From NCBI RefSeq assembly GCF_947488025.1, contig NZ_CANKYS010000011.1, forward strand, positions 95,954-159,953: a DNA stretch of 64,000 bases. Reading direction: 5' to 3'. Positions within the stretch are counted from its first letter, which is position 1. Each line of letters begins with the position of its first letter. The notes beneath the pieces were generated by a model, which ran no database searches, was not told where the DNA came from, and saw nothing but the letters and a program-made list of their open reading frames with translations. This document shows, piece after piece, positions 16,285 through 23,319 of this stretch. Position numbers and translations under genes: made by a program. Source of the DNA: an uncultured Nocardioides sp. (GTDB taxonomy: Bacteria; Actinomycetota; Actinomycetes; Propionibacteriales; Nocardioidaceae).

Positions 16285-17343
16285 TCAGCGAGCGGCGGCG
16301 ATCAGCTCCGCGATCTGCACGGTGTTGAGGGCAGCGCCCTTGCGGAGGTTGTCGTTGCTGATGAAGAGCGCGAGACCGCGGTCGTCCGGGACGCCCGGGT
16401 CCTGCCGGAGCCGTCCGACGTACGACGGGTCACGGCCCGCCGCCTTGAGCGGGGTCGGCACCTCGTCGAGCTCGACGCCGGCCGCCGAGCCGAGGAGCTC
16501 ACGGGCGCGGGCGGGGGTCATCGGCCGCTCGAACTCCGCGTTGATCGCCAGCGAGTGGCCGGTGAAGACCGGGACGCGCACGCAGAGGCCGGAGACCAGC
16601 AGGTCGGGCAGGCCGAGGATCTTGCGCGACTCGTTGCGGAGCTTCTGCTCCTCGTCGGTCTCGTTGAGGCCGTCGTCGACGATCGAGCCCGCCATCGGCA
16701 GCACGTTGTAGGCGATCGGCTCGACGTAGGCCACCGGGTCGGGGAGGGCGATCGCCGAGCCGTCGTAGGCCAGCTCGCGCGCCTTGTCGCCCGCCGCGGC
16801 CACCGCGTTGGCGAGCTCGTCGACGCCGGCGACGCCGGAGCCGGAGACGGCCTGGTACGACGACACGATGAGGCGGGTCAGCCCGGCCTCCTCGTGCAGC
16901 GGCTTGAGGACCGGCATCGCGGCCATCGTCGTGCAGTTGGGGTTGGCGATGACGCCGCGCCCGGCCTCGATGACACCGGTCATCGCGTCGGGGTTGACCT
17001 CCGAGACCACGAGCGGGACGTCGGGGTCCTTGCGGAAGGCCGAGGAGTTGTCGACGACGATCACGCCGGCCTCGACGAACCTCGGCACGAGGGCACGCGA
17101 GGTCGTGGCGCCTGCGGAGAAGAGCGCGATGTCGAGACCGGCCGGGTCGGCGGTCGCGGCGTCCTCGACGGTGATCTCGCGGTCGCCGAACGGCAGCACG
17201 TTGCCGGCCGAGCGGGACGAGGCGAAGAAGCGCACCTGGTCCGCGGGGAAGCTCCGCTCGAGCAGGATCTGGCGCATCGCGACGCCGACCTGTCCCGTCG
17301 CTCCCACGATGCCGATGTTGACCGGCGCGACCTCGCTGCTCAT
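16285..17343 (-). CDS. asd: Aspartate-semialdehyde dehydrogenase
   Basis: Reduces aspartyl phosphate to aspartate semialdehyde with NADPH, the second step to lysine, threonine, methionine and diaminopimelate. The N-terminal NADP-binding GATGQVG is at residues 14-20, the catalytic cysteine at C137 in VIANPNCTTM, and GHSLAINAEF carries conserved substrate-binding and catalytic residues late in the chain. Length (352 aa) is normal. Its ATG overlaps the lysC stop (ATGA), so it is coupled to the kinase that makes its substrate. Confidence 0.97.
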   Translation of the reverse strand: MSSEVAPVNIGIVGATGQVGVAMRQILLERSFPADQVRFFASSRSAGNVLPFGDREITVEDAATADPAGLDIALFSAGATTSRALVPRFVEAGVIVVDNSSAFRKDPDVPLVVSEVNPDAMTGVIEAGRGVIANPNCTTMAAMPVLKPLHEEAGLTRLIVSSYQAVSGSGVAGVDELANAVAAAGDKARELAYDGSAIALPDPVAYVEPIAYNVLPMAGSIVDDGLNETDEEQKLRNESRKILGLPDLLVSGLCVRVPVFTGHSLAINAEFERPMTPARARELLGSAAGVELDEVPTPLKAAGRDPSYVGRLRQDPGVPDDRGLALFISNDNLRKGAALNTVQIAELIAAAR

Positions 17344-17861
17344 CGTCCGGTGCCTCCGTAGACCACGGCCTCGACCTCGTCGGCGTCGAGGTCGAACGCG
17401 GTGTGCGTGGCGCGCACCGCGTCGTCGACGGCGTTCTCGTCCACGACGACCGAGATGCGGATCTCGGAGGTGGAGATCATCCCGATGTTGACCCCCGCCG
17501 ACGCGAGCGCGGCGAAGAACTTCGAGGTGATGCCTGGGTGCGACCGCATGCCGGCGCCGATCAGCGAGACCTTGCCGATCTTGTCGTCGTAGAGCAGCTT
17601 GTCGTAGCCGACCTCGGCCTGGATGCGGGCCAGCGCGGTCATCGCGACCTGCCCGTCGGTGCGCGGCAGCGTGAAGGAGATGTCGGTGAGGCTCGTGGCC
17701 GCTGCGGAGACGTTCTGCACGATCATGTCGAGGTTGATCTGCGCGTCGGCCAGGGCCTCGAAGATGCGGGCGGCCTCGCCCACCTTGTCGGGCACGCCGA
17801 CGACGGTGATCTTGGCCTCGCTGCGGTCGTGGGCCACGCCGGCGATGATGGGCTGTTCCAT
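17340..17861 (-). CDS. Internal in-frame start of lysC: aspartate kinase beta subunit
   Basis: An in-frame ATG at residue 260 of LysC lies 7 bases after GAGGAAG on the coding strand, in a linker just ahead of the ACT domains (MEQPIIAGVAHDRSEAK). It would give a 173-residue regulatory beta subunit, as in Bacillus subtilis and Corynebacterium. The linker just upstream (PSLSGPTEEDT) is not conserved, as expected. Confidence 0.75.
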   Translation of the reverse strand: MEQPIIAGVAHDRSEAKITVVGVPDKVGEAARIFEALADAQINLDMIVQNVSAAATSLTDISFTLPRTDGQVAMTALARIQAEVGYDKLLYDDKIGKVSLIGAGMRSHPGITSKFFAALASAGVNIGMISTSEIRISVVVDENAVDDAVRATHTAFDLDADEVEAVVYGGTGR

Positions 17862-18638
17862 GGTGTCTTCCTCGGTGGGTCCGCTGAGGCTGGGGTGGGC
17901 TCGGGGGTCGTTGACGACCCAGGTGCCCTCGAGCTGGCTGAACGACGACCGGACGTGGATCGGGATGCCGTAGCGGCGGCCGTACTCCACGCACCGCAGG
18001 TGCAGGATCTTGGCACCGCACGCGGCGAGCTCGAGCATCTCCTCGTAGGAGACCTTGTCGAGCTTGCGGGCGCTCGGCACGATGCGCGGGTCGGCGGTGA
18101 ACACGCCGTCGACGTCGGTGTAGATCTCGCACACGTCGGCCTCGAGCGCCGCCGCCAGCGCCACCGCCGTGGTGTCGGTGCCGCCACGGCCGAGCGTGGT
18201 GATCTCCTTGGTGTCGGCCGAGACCCCCTGGAAGCCGGCCACGATGACGATGTGGCCCTCGCCGATCGCCTGGGTGATGCGACCCGGCGTGATGTCGATG
18301 ATCTTGGCCTTGCCGTGCACCGAGTCGGTGATCACCCCGGCCTGCGAGCCGGTGAACGACCGCGCGGTGTAGCCCAGGTCGCTGATTGCCATCGCGACCA
18401 GCGCCATCGAGATCCGCTCACCGGCCGTGAGCAGCATGTCCATCTCGCGCGCCGGCGGCAGCGGTGAGACGCCGTTGGCCAGGTCGTAGAGGTCGTCGGT
18501 GGTGTCGCCCATGGCGGACACGGCGACGACCACGTCGTGGCCGGACTTCTTGACCTCCACGATGCGCCGGGCGACGCGCTTGATGGCGTCGGCGTCGGCG
18601 AGGGAGGAGCCGCCGTACTTCTGCACGACAATGCCCAC
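17340..18638 (-). CDS. lysC: Aspartate kinase (alpha subunit)
   Basis: Phosphorylates aspartate, first step of the aspartate pathway (432 aa). The kinase domain starts with VQKYGGSSLAD (ATP/Asp binding, 5-15) and includes GGTDTTAVALAAAL; two ACT regulatory domains fill about 265-430. It shows the actinobacterial and Bacillus design: an internal ATG (17861) preceded by GAGGAAG should give a separate beta subunit of the two ACT domains, so alpha2-beta2 assembly and lysine/threonine feedback are expected by family knowledge. It is followed, with overlap, by asd. Confidence 0.96.
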   Translation of the reverse strand: MGIVVQKYGGSSLADADAIKRVARRIVEVKKSGHDVVVAVSAMGDTTDDLYDLANGVSPLPPAREMDMLLTAGERISMALVAMAISDLGYTARSFTGSQAGVITDSVHGKAKIIDITPGRITQAIGEGHIVIVAGFQGVSADTKEITTLGRGGTDTTAVALAAALEADVCEIYTDVDGVFTADPRIVPSARKLDKVSYEEMLELAACGAKILHLRCVEYGRRYGIPIHVRSSFSQLEGTWVVNDPRAHPSLSGPTEEDTMEQPIIAGVAHDRSEAKITVVGVPDKVGEAARIFEALADAQINLDMIVQNVSAAATSLTDISFTLPRTDGQVAMTALARIQAEVGYDKLLYDDKIGKVSLIGAGMRSHPGITSKFFAALASAGVNIGMISTSEIRISVVVDENAVDDAVRATHTAFDLDADEVEAVVYGGTGR

Positions 18639-18660
18639 GGTTGGTCCTCGGGATCGGTGT

Positions 18661-18678
18661 GCGGCCGTCAGCGGCCGC
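18661..18678 (-). terminator. Small GC hairpin between the DUF5063 gene and lysC
   Basis: GCGGCCG and CGGCCGC pair (7 bp) with a TCAG loop in the 90-bp gap between the DUF5063 stop and the lysC start, both minus strand. It could weakly terminate the upstream transcript or sit in the lysC leader. Nothing else is seen in this gap. Confidence 0.35.
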
Positions 18679-18728
18679 GGTGCTCTGGCGAGCCCGTCGG
18701 CGCCGTTGCCGCCAGGCCACCGCCGATT

Positions 18729-19310
18729 CTACGGCTGGGCGGTCGGGGGGCTCCCGAGCATCTCATCCGCGACCGCCACCACGTCGGCGTCGGCCTCGAA
18801 GTCGGTGTCGAACCGGTCGTGCGCCACGACGGTGAGCAGCGCGTTGAGCGCGGCGCCGGCGAGGTTGCCCCAGTTGTTGACGTAGGAGAACTGCCACCAC
18901 CACAGCGCCTCGTCGACATCACCCGCGCGGAAGTGCCGCAGGCCGTTCTCCAGGTCGATGGCGATCGACGCCAGGTCGTCGGAGAGCCGGCTCTCCACCA
19001 CCTCGGGGACGTAGGGGTCGAAGACGAAGGTGTAGGCGTCGACACCCTCGAGCATCTCCGCCAGCCGCAGCCGGAGGTCGTCGATGTCGGCCTCGGGCCC
19101 CACGTCGGGCTGGTACTCCTCGCTCGGGGTGAAGTCGTGCTGGGCGCCCATCCGGGCACCGGCCAGCAGGACCTGGCTGATCTCGAGGAGCAGCAGCGAG
19201 ACCGCCTGCGCACCGTTGCCCTCGCGGGCGATGGCGCGCAGGGCGAGCAGGAAGCTCTCCACGGAGTCGGCGATCTGCTCGCCGAACACCCTCTCGTCGA
19301 TCTCGCTCAC
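18729..19310 (-). CDS. DUF5063 domain protein
   Basis: A 193-residue acidic soluble protein of the actinobacterial DUF5063 family, commonly found next to recR. It has conserved YTFVFDPYVPEVVESRLSDDLASIAIDLENGLRHF and ALWWWQFSYVNNWG. Function unknown. The start is placed at GTG 19310, about 10 bases after AAGGGG; an alternative ATG at 19340 adds ten unlike residues and has only a distant AAGGAG. It follows recR by 37 bp on the same strand. Confidence 0.8.
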   Translation of the reverse strand: MSEIDERVFGEQIADSVESFLLALRAIAREGNGAQAVSLLLLEISQVLLAGARMGAQHDFTPSEEYQPDVGPEADIDDLRLRLAEMLEGVDAYTFVFDPYVPEVVESRLSDDLASIAIDLENGLRHFRAGDVDEALWWWQFSYVNNWGNLAGAALNALLTVVAHDRFDTDFEADADVVAVADEMLGSPPTAQP

Positions 19311-19347
19311 GGCACTGGACCCCTTCTGACAGCTGTGCATCCGTCGA

Positions 19348-19944
19348 TCACTCTGCTGATCTCCTTCCGGCGAAGGCTCGGCCGAGCGTCACCTCGTCGG
19401 CGTACTCGAGGTCGCCGCCCACAGGCAGTCCACTCGCCAAGCGGGTCACGCGCAACCCCATGGGCAGGAGCAGGCGCGTGAGATAGGTCGCGGTGGCCTC
19501 GCCCTCGAGGTTGGGGTCGGTGGCGAGGATGACCTCGGTGACCGTGCCGTCGGCGAGGCGCGGCATCAGCTCCTTGACGTGCAGCTGGTCGGGGCCGATG
19601 CCGTCGATCGGCGAGATCGCCCCGCCGAGCACGTGGTAGCGGCCGCGGAACTCGCGGGTGCGCTCGATCGCGACGACGTCCTTGTACTCCTCGACCACGC
19701 ACAGCACGCTCGGGTCACGCCGCTCGTCGCGGCAGATCCGGCACTGCTCGTCCTCGCTGACGTTGAAGCAGATCGAGCAGAACTTCACCCGGGCCTTGAC
19801 CTCGATCAGCACGTCGGCGAGGCGGCGTACGTCGGTGGGCTCGGCCTGGAGCAGGTGGAAGGCGATGCGCTGCGCGCTCTTGGGACCGACGCCGGGCAGT
19901 CGGCCCAGCTCGTCGATCAGGTCCTGGACGACACCTTCGTACAA
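19348..19944 (-). CDS. recR: Recombination mediator RecR
   Basis: Acts with RecF/RecO in gap repair and RecA loading (198 aa). Helix-hairpin-helix LPGVGPKSAQRIAFHLL (16-32), a C4 zinc finger with C56, C59, C68 and C71, then a Toprim domain with CVVEEYKDVVAIE and the ATDPNLEGEATATYL motif, and Walker-B-like C-terminus (LASGLPVGGDLEYADEVTLGRA). It starts 10 bp after the ebfC stop. This dnaX-ebfC-recR order is typical of bacteria. Confidence 0.97.
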   Translation of the reverse strand: MYEGVVQDLIDELGRLPGVGPKSAQRIAFHLLQAEPTDVRRLADVLIEVKARVKFCSICFNVSEDEQCRICRDERRDPSVLCVVEEYKDVVAIERTREFRGRYHVLGGAISPIDGIGPDQLHVKELMPRLADGTVTEVILATDPNLEGEATATYLTRLLLPMGLRVTRLASGLPVGGDLEYADEVTLGRAFAGRRSAE

Positions 19945-19954
19945 CGAGGTCCCC

Positions 19955-20332
19955 TCAGCCGAGCCCGGGGAGGCCGGGCATGCCGCCGCCTCCGCCGAGG
20001 CCCTCGGTCAGGGGCCCGAGCTGGTCGCCGGCCAGCGCCTCGGACTTCGCGCGCGCGTCGCGGTAGGCCGCGACGATGAGGTCGGACAGGTCGGACAGGT
20101 CGTCGGGGTCGGTGCCGTCGAACTCGCCGGAGCGGATGGCCACGCCGACCAGCTCGCCGACGCCGTTGGCGGTCACCGTCACGGCACCGCCCGCGACGGT
20201 GCCCTCGACGGTCTGCTGGGCGAGGTTGGCCTGCGCCTCCTCGAGCTGCTGCTGCATCTGCTGCGCCTGCTGCAGGAGGGCGTTCATGTCGAAGCCGCCG
20301 CCACCGAGGGCGTCGAAGGGGTTCTGGGTCAT
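19955..20332 (-). CDS. YbaB/EbfC nucleoid-associated protein
   Basis: A 125-residue DNA-binding protein of the YbaB family. A helical N-terminus (MNALLQQAQQMQQQLEEAQANLA) forms the dimer tweezer, then the strand-rich TVEGTVAGGAVTVTANGVGELVGVAI, and a Gly/Pro-rich tail. The ATG at 20332 is chosen because GGGAG lies 7 bases upstream; the longer reading adds a non-conserved Asp/Pro-rich extension. It lies between dnaX and recR. Confidence 0.92.
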   Translation of the reverse strand: MTQNPFDALGGGGFDMNALLQQAQQMQQQLEEAQANLAQQTVEGTVAGGAVTVTANGVGELVGVAIRSGEFDGTDPDDLSDLSDLIVAAYRDARAKSEALAGDQLGPLTEGLGGGGGMPGLPGLG

Positions 20333-20411
20333 TGGGTCTCCCGCTGCTGGTCTGGGGTCGGGTGGGGCCTGGTCATCGGGCTGGTCATCGGGGCTGGTCA
20401 TCGGGGTCGGG

Positions 20412-22595
20412 TCAGTCGTTCTTGATCTCTTCGATCAGCTTGGCGCCGAGCGTCTGGCTGAGCAGCGACTCGGTGTCGATGGCCGCGGAGTCGGCGTCGG
20501 GATCGTCGGGGTCCACGTCGTCGTCGGCGGAGCGGACGGGACCTGTCGGCTCGGCCGGCCCCCCGGACCGGGCGGCCTCGAGCGCCTCACGGGCGGGTGC
20601 GGCCGAGACCGGCGGCGGGGCGACGGGAGCGGCAGGCGCGGCGGCGCCGGTCACCCAGTCGGGCGGCGCGTCGGGAGCCTCCTGCCCCGGGGTGCCGGGA
20701 GGGCCGGGAGGCGCGGCGGCGGGGACGGCGGGCGCCGTGGGCGCCGTGGGGTCGGTGGCCGCCTGGCGCACGACCGGCGCCTGCGCGGCGGCGCCCGACG
20801 GGTCGACGATCGACTCGACGCGCCAGTCCATGCCGACCACGTCGATCGCGGCCTGCCTCAGGATCTCGTCGCATCCGCCGTTGACGAAGGAGTCCCGCGC
20901 GCCCGAGTTGGCGAAGCCGACCGTCAGCCGCACGCCGTCGACGTCGACCACGTGGGCGTGCTGGGACAGCACCATCCAGGCGAGGCGGCGACGGTTCTTG
21001 GTCTGCTCGAGGATGTCGGGCCACAGCCGGCGTACGTCGACGAGGCTGAGGCCGCCGCGCGGACCGGCCGGCTGCTCGGCGACCGGGGCGTCGGGTCCGG
21101 CAGCGGCGGCCGGGGCCTGGGTCGGCTCGGCGACGACCGGGGGTGCCTGCGGCGTGGAGGGCTCCTGCGCCGGCGGACCCGGCATCGGCGGGGGCGGCGG
21201 CGGACCGTCGTCGCGAGCGGACGGGGCCGCGGTGGGCATCGGCGGCGGCGGAGCCGGCTCGTCGCTGCGCGACGGGGCTGCGGGCTGAGGTGCAGCAGCA
21301 GGCGCGGGCTCGGGTGCGGGCGCCGCCTGGGGTGCGGGCGCCGCCTGGGGTGCGGGCGCCGCCTGGGGTGCGGTCCGGGGCGGGGCGGCCGGGGCCTCGT
21401 CGCGCGCGGCGGGCGCGGGGGCTCCGGTGACGTCCATGCGGCGCTCGAGCCGCTCCAGGCGTGCCATCACTCCGTCGGACGTGTGGTCGGCGCCCGGCAG
21501 CAGGACCCGTGCGCAGAGCAGCTCGAGCAGCAGGCGCGGGGCGGTGGCGCCACGCATCTCGGTGAGGCCGGCGGCCACGATGTCGGCGGCGCGGCTGAGC
21601 TCGATCGCGCCGAAGCGCGCGGCCTGGGCCACGAGGCGCTCACCGGCGTCCTCCGAGACGTCGATCAGCCCGGTCGCCGGAGCGTCGGGCACGGCGGTGA
21701 CGATGACGAGGTCGCGCAGCCGGCGCAGGAGGTCCTCGGTGAAGCGGCGCGGGTCCTGCCCGGTCTCCACGACCTTGTCGACCACCGAGAACACCGTCGC
21801 GCCGTCGCGGGTGGCGAACGCCTCGACCACCTCGTCGAGGAGCGAGTCGGGGGTGAAGCCGAGCAGGTCGGTCGCGAGCTTGTGGGTGACCCCGGCTGCA
21901 CCGGCACCGCCGAGGAGCTGGTCGAGCACGGACAGCGTGTCGCGCGCCGACCCGGCCCCGGCGCGTACGACGAGGGGCAGCGCGGCCGGCTCGATCGCCA
22001 CGCCCTCCTCGCCGGCGAGCTGGGACAGGTAGTCGCTCAGCAGGCGCGGCGGGATCAGCCGGAAGGGGTAGTGGTGGGTGCGCGAGCGGATCGTCGGCAG
22101 CACCTTGTCGGGCTCGGTCGTGGCGAAGATGAACCGGAGGTGGGGCGGCGGCTCCTCGACGAGCTTGAGCAGGGCGTTGAAGCCCTGCGTGGTGACCATG
22201 TGGGCCTCGTCGATGATGTAGACCTTGTAGCGGTCGCGCACCGGGGCGAAGAACGCCTTCTCCCGCAGGTCACGGGCGTCGTCCACGCCGCCGTGGGAGG
22301 CCGCATCGATCTCGATGACGTCGATCGAGCCCGGGCCGCCGCGGGCGAGGTCGCGGCAGCTGTCGCACTCGCCGCAGGGGTCGGAGATCGGCGCCTGCGC
22401 ACAGTTGAGCGCGCGGGCCAGGATGCGGGCCGAGGTGGTCTTGCCGCACCCACGCGGACCGGAGAAGAGGTAGGCGTGGTTGACCCGGTTGGCCGCCAGC
22501 GCGGCCCGGAGCGGCTCGGTCACGTGGTCCTGCCCGATGACCTCCTGGAAGGTCTCGGGCCGGTAGCGGCGATAGAGCGCGAGCGGTGACTCCAC
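20412..22595 (-). CDS. dnaX: DNA polymerase III subunit gamma/tau
   Basis: Clamp-loader ATPase of the replicative polymerase (727 aa). AAA+ domain: Walker A GPRGCGKTT (46-54), four-Cys zinc module with CGECDSC, Walker B YIIDEAH, sensor-1 FATTEPDKVLPTIRSRTHHY. Domain III follows to about 365. A long Pro/Ala-rich linker (about 390-500, with three direct 18-bp repeats) leads to a C-terminal tau-like domain. The GTG at 22595 fits the conserved SPLALYRRYRPETF start; a rarer ATG further upstream would add non-conserved residues. It is followed by ebfC. Confidence 0.95.
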   Translation of the reverse strand: MESPLALYRRYRPETFQEVIGQDHVTEPLRAALAANRVNHAYLFSGPRGCGKTTSARILARALNCAQAPISDPCGECDSCRDLARGGPGSIDVIEIDAASHGGVDDARDLREKAFFAPVRDRYKVYIIDEAHMVTTQGFNALLKLVEEPPPHLRFIFATTEPDKVLPTIRSRTHHYPFRLIPPRLLSDYLSQLAGEEGVAIEPAALPLVVRAGAGSARDTLSVLDQLLGGAGAAGVTHKLATDLLGFTPDSLLDEVVEAFATRDGATVFSVVDKVVETGQDPRRFTEDLLRRLRDLVIVTAVPDAPATGLIDVSEDAGERLVAQAARFGAIELSRAADIVAAGLTEMRGATAPRLLLELLCARVLLPGADHTSDGVMARLERLERRMDVTGAPAPAARDEAPAAPPRTAPQAAPAPQAAPAPQAAPAPEPAPAAAPQPAAPSRSDEPAPPPPMPTAAPSARDDGPPPPPPMPGPPAQEPSTPQAPPVVAEPTQAPAAAAGPDAPVAEQPAGPRGGLSLVDVRRLWPDILEQTKNRRRLAWMVLSQHAHVVDVDGVRLTVGFANSGARDSFVNGGCDEILRQAAIDVVGMDWRVESIVDPSGAAAQAPVVRQAATDPTAPTAPAVPAAAPPGPPGTPGQEAPDAPPDWVTGAAAPAAPVAPPPVSAAPAREALEAARSGGPAEPTGPVRSADDDVDPDDPDADSAAIDTESLLSQTLGAKLIEEIKND
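21313..21366. repeat. Three tandem 18-bp repeats inside dnaX
   Basis: The unit GGTGCGGGCGCCGCCTGG occurs three times without interruption and encodes a PAPQAA repeat in the flexible linker of the tau subunit. It is a likely slippage site and its copy number may vary between strains. Confidence 0.9.
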
Positions 22596-22681
22596 GTCGT
22601 GAACCCTAACCGTGCCCACCCACAGCGACCACGGGCCGGGCACACCGGCCGCGGGCCACCACGTACCCGGACATGAAGAGG

Positions 22682-22765
22682 CCCCCCACGCACCCGTCAG
22701 AGCTCACTTACCCTTGCTGCCTTCCGGCCCTGGGGGAATTGGGCGAGGTGACGCCGCGTGGGGGG
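22682..22765 (-). ncRNA. ffs: Signal recognition particle RNA (small bacterial 4.5S type)
   Basis: The minus strand carries the invariant SRP hairpin GGGCCGGAAGGCAGCAAGGG around 22,735, with the GGAA tetraloop flanked by the asymmetric internal loop. The ends CCCCCCACGC and GCGTGGGGGG pair perfectly as the terminal stem. The length fits the short, Alu-less bacterial form. It lies 87 bp upstream of dnaX, as in several Gram-positive genomes. The true 5' end may be a few bases away. Confidence 0.92.
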
Positions 22766-22834
22766 TTGCCGGGGAGTCTAGGCGAGCCGATAACCGGTGC
22801 CCAAACCCGGGCAGCGGCAGCTGGCGTCGGGCCG

Positions 22835-23042
22835 GTGCAACCCCTGACCGAAGCCCGGATCCGCGCGTCCTTCGTCAACTGCACCAAGGGCGAGGCCACC
22901 CGGCTCAACGTGCCCCGTGACCTCGCGACCCGGCCGTGGGACGACCGGGATGCACGAGACGCTCACCGTCGGCCAGCGCGCCGACCGGCTCCGCGACAAC
23001 CTCGGCGCGTTCGTCGTACGGGTCCGCACCGAGCCCCGGTGA
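22835..23042 (+). pseudogene. Internally deleted FBP-domain (treble-clef zinc-finger) gene
   Basis: The GTG at 22835 opens VQPLTEARIRASFVNCTKGEATRL, with NVPRDLATRPWDDRD after it. This matches the amino end of actinobacterial FBP-domain proteins, which normally continue FLGWRDP. Here the frame slips at about 22949, and the +1 frame reads HETLTVGQRADRLRDNLGAFVVRV (stop at 23042), which resembles the family C-terminus. About 90-110 residues, including the zinc-binding middle, appear to be missing. The second half has its own ATG (22950) and would make a 30-residue peptide, which I judge a remnant. Confidence 0.6.
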
Positions 23043-23089
23043 GCGCACGCGATTTCACCGGCCCCGAGTCGACCGGTACGCTCCTCCGC

Positions 23090-23175
23090 GGAGGTATCGC
23101 CTAGTGGCCTATGGCGCTCGCTTGGAAAGCGGGTTGGGTTAATAGCCCTCGGGGGTTCGAATCCCCCTACCTCCG
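23090..23175 (+). tRNA. tRNA-Ser(GGA)
   Basis: An 86-nt class II tRNA. Acceptor GGAGGTA/TACCTCC is perfect, discriminator G. The anticodon loop TTGGAAA gives GGA. It has a long variable arm and the T-arm GTTCGAATC. Confidence 0.97.
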
Positions 23176-23182
23176 CCGTCAC

Positions 23183-23220
23183 CACCAGGACCTCCACTCG
23201 CACGAGTGGAGGTCCTGGTG
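23183..23220 (+). terminator. 17-bp perfect hairpin after tRNA-Ser(GGA)
   Basis: CACCAGGACCTCCACTC and GAGTGGAGGTCCTGGTG pair perfectly around a 4-base GCAC loop, 7 bp beyond the tRNA. Confidence 0.9.
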
Positions 23221-23319
23221 CGTCTGGCGGTCCGTGCGGCCCCGATCTCGTACGACGGATCCGGTCGGCGGATCTGCGACCATGGTGCCCTCGCGCGTGC
23301 AGGGGACGGGAGTCGCAGG

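Noticed and set aside
22950..23042. A 30-residue ORF (starting MHETLTVGQ) as an independent small protein
   Set aside because: It matches the C-terminus of FBP-domain proteins and has only a weak ribosome site, so it is better read as the tail of the deleted gene.
23206..23319. Extended amino end of the large LuxR gene from 23206
   Set aside because: It starts inside the tRNA terminator hairpin, and the GTG at 23320 has a nearby GGGAG.
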